A DNA stretch of 64,000 nucleotides, from contig NZ_CP107968.1 in assembly GCF_036084755.1 (NCBI RefSeq), positions 930,001 to 994,000 on the forward strand, read 5' to 3'. This stretch comes from Streptomyces sp. NBC_00370. Its GTDB lineage: Bacteria > Actinomycetota > Actinomycetes > Streptomycetales > Streptomycetaceae. Shown in pieces: positions 60,239-64,000 of this stretch (its first letter is position 1; each line of letters begins with the position of its first letter). A program made the translations under genes and the position numbers. The notes below the pieces were generated by a model. That model had not been told where the DNA came from. It worked only from the letters and a program-made list of their open reading frames with translations, and did not search any database.

Positions 60239-61504
60239 ATGCCCCGAACGCGGGCGGTGGTGCTGGGCGCCGGAATCATCGGCGCCGCCTGCGCCCGCGA
60301 ACTGTCCCTCGCCGGGTTCGAGGTGGTCGTGGTCGACCGGGGCGGCGCGGCCGCCGCCACCACGTCGCACGGCGAGGGCAACATCCTGGTCTCCGACAAG
60401 GGCCCGGGGCCCGAACTCCAACTCGCCCAGCTCTCCCGCCGGCTGTGGCCCGAGGTGCTGGCGGCGCTCGCCGAGCGGCGCGCGGGCGGCGCCGAAGCGG
60501 TCGAGTGGGAGCCGAAGGGCGGCATCGTCGTGGCGACCACGGCCGGGGGTGCGGCGGGGCTGCTGCCGTTCGCCGCCGCCCAGCGGGCCGCCGGCGTACG
60601 GGCCGAGCCGCTGGACGCCGCGGAGCTGCGCACCGCCGAACCCTTCGTCACCGAGGGACACACCGCCGCCATGCGCTATCCGGACGACGCCCAGGTGCAG
60701 CCGGCCGGGGCGGCGACCGCGCTGCTGTCGGACGCGCTCGCCGCGGGAGCCGTCCTGCGTACCGGCTGTGAAGTGCTCGGAGCGGTACGGAGCGGCGGCC
60801 GGATGACGGGTGTGCGGACCTCCGGGGGGATCCTGTCGGCCGATGTGTTCGTCAACGCGGCGGGACCGTGGTCCGGTGAGCTGTCGGCGCGCCTCGGCGC
60901 ACCGGTGGACATCAGGCCGCGCAGGGGCGAGGTGCTGGTGACGGTCCCGCTGCCGCCGACCGTCTTCCACAAGGTGTACGACGCGGACTACGTGGGCGCC
61001 GTCGGCAGCGGCGCGGGCGATCTGCAGACCTCGGCGGTGGTCGAGGCGACCCGGGCGGGCAGTGTGCTGCTCGGCTCCTCCCGGCGGCGGGTCGGCTTCG
61101 ACGACCGGACGCGCCCCGAGGTGCTGTCGGCGATCGCGGCGAAGGCGCTACGGCTCTTCCCCTCGCTGGCCGGTGTGCAGGTGATGCGCGCGTACGGCGG
61201 CTTCCGGCCGTACGTACCCGATCATCTGCCGGTGATCGGCCCCGACCCGCGGCTGACGGGCCTGTGGCACGCGAGCGGTCACGAGGGGGCGGGGATCGGG
61301 CTGTCCGTGGGTACGGCGCGGCTGCTGCGGGAGCTGCTGCTCGGGGAGCCGACGGCGATCGACGCGGCCCCGTTCCGGGTGGACAGGCCCGCCGTACTGG
61401 CCACGGAGACGTCCGCAGGGACCGGCCCACCGTCCGGCCCACCGGTTGACGCACCGACTGAGACGCCGACTGACACGCCGTCCACGACCGAGGAGTCGTC
61501 ATGA
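60239..61504 (+). CDS. FAD-dependent D-amino acid dehydrogenase subunit (D-hydroxyproline dehydrogenase beta-like)
   Basis: The 421-residue protein is a DAO-family flavoprotein: AVVLGAGIIGAACARELSLA for FAD, an SHGEGNILVSDKGPGPE stretch as in the FAD-linked dehydrogenase group, VFVNAAGPWSGELS, and a C-terminal GFRPYVPDHLPVIGPDPR with LWHASGHEGAGIGLS. It resembles the beta subunit of heterotrimeric D-hydroxyproline dehydrogenases (Lhp type), which oxidise cis-4-hydroxy-D-proline. The tail (residues about 395-421) is a Thr/Pro/Ser-rich low-complexity piece. GGAGG precedes ATG 60239. It overlaps the next gene by 4 bp. Confidence 0.85.
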   Translation: MPRTRAVVLGAGIIGAACARELSLAGFEVVVVDRGGAAAATTSHGEGNILVSDKGPGPELQLAQLSRRLWPEVLAALAERRAGGAEAVEWEPKGGIVVATTAGGAAGLLPFAAAQRAAGVRAEPLDAAELRTAEPFVTEGHTAAMRYPDDAQVQPAGAATALLSDALAAGAVLRTGCEVLGAVRSGGRMTGVRTSGGILSADVFVNAAGPWSGELSARLGAPVDIRPRRGEVLVTVPLPPTVFHKVYDADYVGAVGSGAGDLQTSAVVEATRAGSVLLGSSRRRVGFDDRTRPEVLSAIAAKALRLFPSLAGVQVMRAYGGFRPYVPDHLPVIGPDPRLTGLWHASGHEGAGIGLSVGTARLLRELLLGEPTAIDAAPFRVDRPAVLATETSAGTGPPSGPPVDAPTETPTDTPSTTEESS

Positions 61505-61875
61505 GCCCGAGACTCGTACCGGCCGGGTCCGATCCCGTGGGCCGCAGGGACCGGCCGCTGACCATCACCGTCGACGGCGAACCGCTGGCGGGCGTCGCCG
61601 GGCAGTCCCTGGCGGGTGTGCTGCTGGCGGCCGGCCGGACGTCCTGGCGGCGGAGCCCGTCCGGCGCGCCGCGCGGAGTGTTCTGCGGGATCGGTGTCTG
61701 CTTCGACTGTGTGGTGACGGTCAACGGTGAGCGGGACGTACGGGCCTGCCGGCGCCGGGCACTGGACGGCGACGCGGTGACCACCCAGTCCCGCGCCGCC
61801 GGCGGCGATGCGGGCAGCAGCACGAGCAGCGGCACCGGCACCGGGACCGGCACCGACTTCGGGGACGCGCGATGA
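61501..61875 (+). CDS. [2Fe-2S]-binding subunit of the dehydrogenase
   Basis: The 124-residue protein has a plant-type [2Fe-2S] ferredoxin fold with FCGIGVCFDCVVTVNGE and a fourth cysteine in VRACRRRA. It is the small gamma subunit that carries electrons in heterotrimeric dehydrogenases of this kind. The last 25 residues are a Gly/Ser/Thr repeat. ATG 61501 overlaps the stop of the previous gene, and its own stop overlaps the next start, so all three subunits are translated together. Confidence 0.87.
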   Translation: MSPRLVPAGSDPVGRRDRPLTITVDGEPLAGVAGQSLAGVLLAAGRTSWRRSPSGAPRGVFCGIGVCFDCVVTVNGERDVRACRRRALDGDAVTTQSRAAGGDAGSSTSSGTGTGTGTDFGDAR

Positions 61876-63401
61876 CCCGGCGCCATGTGGTGGTCGTCGG
61901 GGCGGGTCCCGCCGGACTGGCCGCCGCGGACGCCGCGTTGGCCGCCGGCGCCGAGGTGACCTTGATCGACACGGCCGAGCGGCCCGGCGGCCAGTACCAC
62001 CGCATGCTTCCCGACGCCTTCGACGCGGCCAGCCCCGAGGCGCTGCACCACGGCTACCGCGCGTTCGAGACGCGCAGCCGCCGGGTGCTGGGCCACCCGC
62101 GCTGTTCGTGGTGGGCGGAGAGTTCCGTCTGGGCGCTGGAACAGCCGGACCCCGGTTCGGTGACACCACCGCTGGTACACGTGCTGACCGGGGATCCCGG
62201 CGGCGGCCCCGGTGCGCGGCTGCGCCGGGTGCTGGCGCCGGACGCGCTGGTGCTGGCGGTCGGCGCGCACGACCGGGTGCTGCCGTTCCCCGGCTGGCAG
62301 CTGCCCGGTGTCTTCACGGCGGGCGCCGCACAGGCGCTGGCCAAGGGCGAACGGCTGGTGATCGGCGACCGGGTGGTGGTCGCGGGCACGGGCCCGTTCC
62401 TGCTGCCGGTGACCGCCGCTCTGCTGGCGGCCGGGTCCCAGGTGGTCGAGGTGCTGGAGGCCGCCCGCACGGGCGGGGTGCTGCGCGGCTGGCTGCGGCG
62501 CCCCTGGGAGCTGCCCGCCCAGGCGGGCAAGAGCGGTGAACTCCTGGAGTACGCGGCCACGCTCCGCCGCCACCGCGTTCCGTACCGGCCGGGCAGGGCG
62601 GTGGTCGAGGCGCGCGGCGACGAGCGCGTCGAGGAGATCGTGAGCGCCGAGGTGCGCGCCGACTGGTCGGTGGTGCCGGGCAGTGAGCGGACCACGGCCG
62701 TGGACGCCGTCTGTGTCGGCCACGGCTTCACCCCGCAGCTGGAGCTGCCGGTCGCCGCCGGGTGCGCGCTGCGCCCCGGGCCGGGCGGGTCGCCCGCCGA
62801 GGCGTTCGTCGACGTGGACGACGACCAGGCGACCAGCCGTCCCGAGGTGTACGCGGCCGGCGAGATCACCGGTGTCGCCGGTGCCCCGGCCGCCCGCGCC
62901 GAGGGCGCGCTCGCCGGCTGGATCGCGGCAGGCGGCGACCCGGAGGCCCGCGCGCTGACGGCGCTGCGCCGCAGCCGTGACCAGGGGCGGGCGTTCGCGG
63001 CGCGGCTGGCCGCGGCGCATCCGATCGGCCGGGCCTGGCCCGGCTGGCTGCGGCCCGACACCGTCATCTGCCGCTGTGAGGAGACGGATTACGCGGCCGT
63101 CCGGCGCACGGCGCGGGATCCGGCGGGTACGGAGCCGCGGGTGGCGAAGCTCGCGACCCGGGCGGGGCTCGGGCCCTGTCAGGCGCGCGTCTGCGGACCT
63201 ACCGTCGCCGAGCTGCGTGCCGCGGCCGGCGGCCGTCCGGCAGGCTGCCGCCCCGGTGACCCGGTGCCGCCCGGACCGCATCACCGGCCCGTCGCCGAGC
63301 CGATCAGGCTCGGTGAGCTGGCCCGCCCGCCGGAGCCGCCGAGCCCGCCGGGCACCCCACGTCAGAGTTCCGATCCGTCCGTCGAGGAGAGCACGTCATG
63401 A
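61872..63401 (+). CDS. FAD/NAD-binding oxidoreductase subunit with BFD-like [2Fe-2S] domain
   Basis: The 509-residue protein has an N-terminal two-dinucleotide fold (VVVVGAGPAGLAAADAALAA, ERPGGQYHRM), a second Rossmann motif (VVVAGTGPFLLPVTAALLAA), AGEITGVAGAPAARAEGALA, and a C-terminal BFD-like cluster domain with CRCEETDYAAV and LGPCQARVCGP (four cysteines). This is the alpha subunit layout of the heterotrimeric D-hydroxyproline dehydrogenase and related opine oxidase A. A Pro-rich tail follows. It overlaps the next gene by ATGA at 63398-63401. Confidence 0.87.
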   Translation: MTRRHVVVVGAGPAGLAAADAALAAGAEVTLIDTAERPGGQYHRMLPDAFDAASPEALHHGYRAFETRSRRVLGHPRCSWWAESSVWALEQPDPGSVTPPLVHVLTGDPGGGPGARLRRVLAPDALVLAVGAHDRVLPFPGWQLPGVFTAGAAQALAKGERLVIGDRVVVAGTGPFLLPVTAALLAAGSQVVEVLEAARTGGVLRGWLRRPWELPAQAGKSGELLEYAATLRRHRVPYRPGRAVVEARGDERVEEIVSAEVRADWSVVPGSERTTAVDAVCVGHGFTPQLELPVAAGCALRPGPGGSPAEAFVDVDDDQATSRPEVYAAGEITGVAGAPAARAEGALAGWIAAGGDPEARALTALRRSRDQGRAFAARLAAAHPIGRAWPGWLRPDTVICRCEETDYAAVRRTARDPAGTEPRVAKLATRAGLGPCQARVCGPTVAELRAAAGGRPAGCRPGDPVPPGPHHRPVAEPIRLGELARPPEPPSPPGTPRQSSDPSVEESTS

Positions 63402-64000
63402 CCCCCAGCACGCAGGAGACCAGCCCGCTGACCGGAGTCGTGGTGGCCACCGCGCTGCCGTACCGCTCCGACCCGAAGGCGCCCGCCGGTCTCGCCGTCG
63501 ACCACGACCGCTACGCCGAGCACTGCCGGTGGCTGGTCGACAACGGCTGTGACGGCGTCGGGCCCAACGGGTCGCTGGGTGAGTACTCGTCGCTGACCGA
63601 CGAGGAGCGCCGCACGGTCGCCCGTACCGCCATAGCGGCCGTCGCGGGCCGCGGCAAGGTGATCGTCGGGGTGCACGGGGTCGGCTCGCACCAGGCGGCG
63701 CGGTGGGCGGAGGCCGCCGCCGAGGACGGCGCCGACGGGGTGCTGTGCCTGCCGCCGACGATGTACCGCGCCAACCACGGCGAGGTGCTGGCGCACTTCG
63801 AGGCGGTGGCCGCCGTCGGGCTGCCGGTCATGGTCTACAACAACCCGGTGGACACGAAGGTCGACCTGACGCCCGCACTGCTGGCGGAGATCGCCCAGAT
63901 CGACAACGTCCGGGCGGTGAAGGAGTTCTCCGGCGATGTGCGCCGGGTGCTGGAGATCAAGGAACGGGCACCGGAGCTCGACATCATCAGCGGCGCGGAC
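63398..64000 (+). CDS. DapA-family lyase/deaminase (partial, runs off the window)
   Basis: The first 201 codons are present. The DHDPS/NAL TIM barrel is clear: VVVATALPYRSD, GVGPNGSLGEYSSLTDEER, VIVGVHGVGSHQAARWAE, the tyrosine in VMVYNNPVDTKVDL and the Schiff-base lysine in VRAVKEFSGDVRRV. Next to the three dehydrogenase subunits it is most likely the pyrroline-4-hydroxy-2-carboxylate deaminase of hydroxyproline breakdown, giving 2-oxoglutarate semialdehyde. Dihydrodipicolinate synthase is less likely in this context. GGAG lies before the ATG. Confidence 0.85.
   Translation, partial: MTPSTQETSPLTGVVVATALPYRSDPKAPAGLAVDHDRYAEHCRWLVDNGCDGVGPNGSLGEYSSLTDEERRTVARTAIAAVAGRGKVIVGVHGVGSHQAARWAEAAAEDGADGVLCLPPTMYRANHGEVLAHFEAVAAVGLPVMVYNNPVDTKVDLTPALLAEIAQIDNVRAVKEFSGDVRRVLEIKERAPELDIISGAD

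Noticed and set aside
1..64000. CRISPR arrays, prophage or insertion sequences
   Set aside because: No regular spaced repeats, integrase, transposase or phage structural genes are seen.

Overview
The window is high-GC actinobacterial DNA, most likely a Streptomyces chromosome. The indicators are GC-rich third codon positions, many GTG starts, families typical of Streptomyces (NsdA-type regulator, DUF397, CGNR zinc finger, SpoIIE-type PP2C phosphatase, LAXTG wall protein, PknB-type kinases) and near absence of TTA codons. I saw only one in-frame TTA, in the SpoIIE-type phosphatase. There is no rRNA, tRNA, CRISPR array or intact insertion sequence that I can see. I count 61 supportable protein genes (two cut by the window edges), two decayed genes, and a set of terminators and inverted repeats.

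Layout. 1-5,400: start of a secreted GH16 glucanase-like enzyme, an SRPBCC protein, a PAS/PP2C phosphatase with a TTA codon, an NsdA-family developmental regulator and an APH-fold kinase. 5,600-17,200: secreted amidase, baeRF protein, small conserved proteins, a decayed PNPOx gene, orphan DUF397, phenylacetate-CoA ligase, an acyl-CoA ligase remnant, Ca2+/H+ antiporter, MFS exporter and a Tat-type serine hydrolase. 17,200-27,000: FAD oxidoreductase, MpaB-like protein overlapping a TPR-bearing Ser/Thr kinase, ATP-dependent DNA ligase, PI-PLC-like enzyme and a large NAD-binding channel-like protein. 27,000-32,740: a co-directional block reading ModE-like regulator, ModA, fused ModBC, LysR regulator and NAD-dependent formate dehydrogenase. 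32,850-39,800: RlmG, two TetR regulators (one facing an SDR across a near-perfect double operator), mannonate dehydratase, aldo/keto reductase and acetyltransferase. 40,200-44,040: a compact, tightly overlapping Mrp-like cation/proton antiporter operon without a full MrpA. 44,100-58,330: CDF transporter, ferritin-like protein, SDR, family-5 uracil-DNA glycosylase, FUSC-type membrane protein, LAXTG protein, DUF6328, PHP phosphoesterase, ArsR/SRPBCC pair, DUF4190, NAD kinase, PRC-barrel/DUF2382 protein and a membrane Ser/Thr kinase. 58,340-64,000: aldo/keto reductase, then an XRE-cupin regulator and a translationally coupled operon (FAD oxidase subunit, [2Fe-2S] subunit, FAD/BFD subunit, DapA-family enzyme).

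How genes work together. The right-end operon has the subunit make-up of heterotrimeric D-hydroxyproline dehydrogenase plus pyrroline-4-hydroxy-2-carboxylate deaminase. A matching GTTC-N8-GAAC inverted repeat sits in front of both the XRE-cupin gene and the operon, which suggests autoregulation and a single regulon. The mod block links molybdate uptake with a formate dehydrogenase that by family does not need molybdenum. Nothing here is plainly an undescribed defence or mobile system. The most unusual items are the reduced Mrp operon, the shared XRE-cupin operator, the paired TetR operator and the TTA codon.
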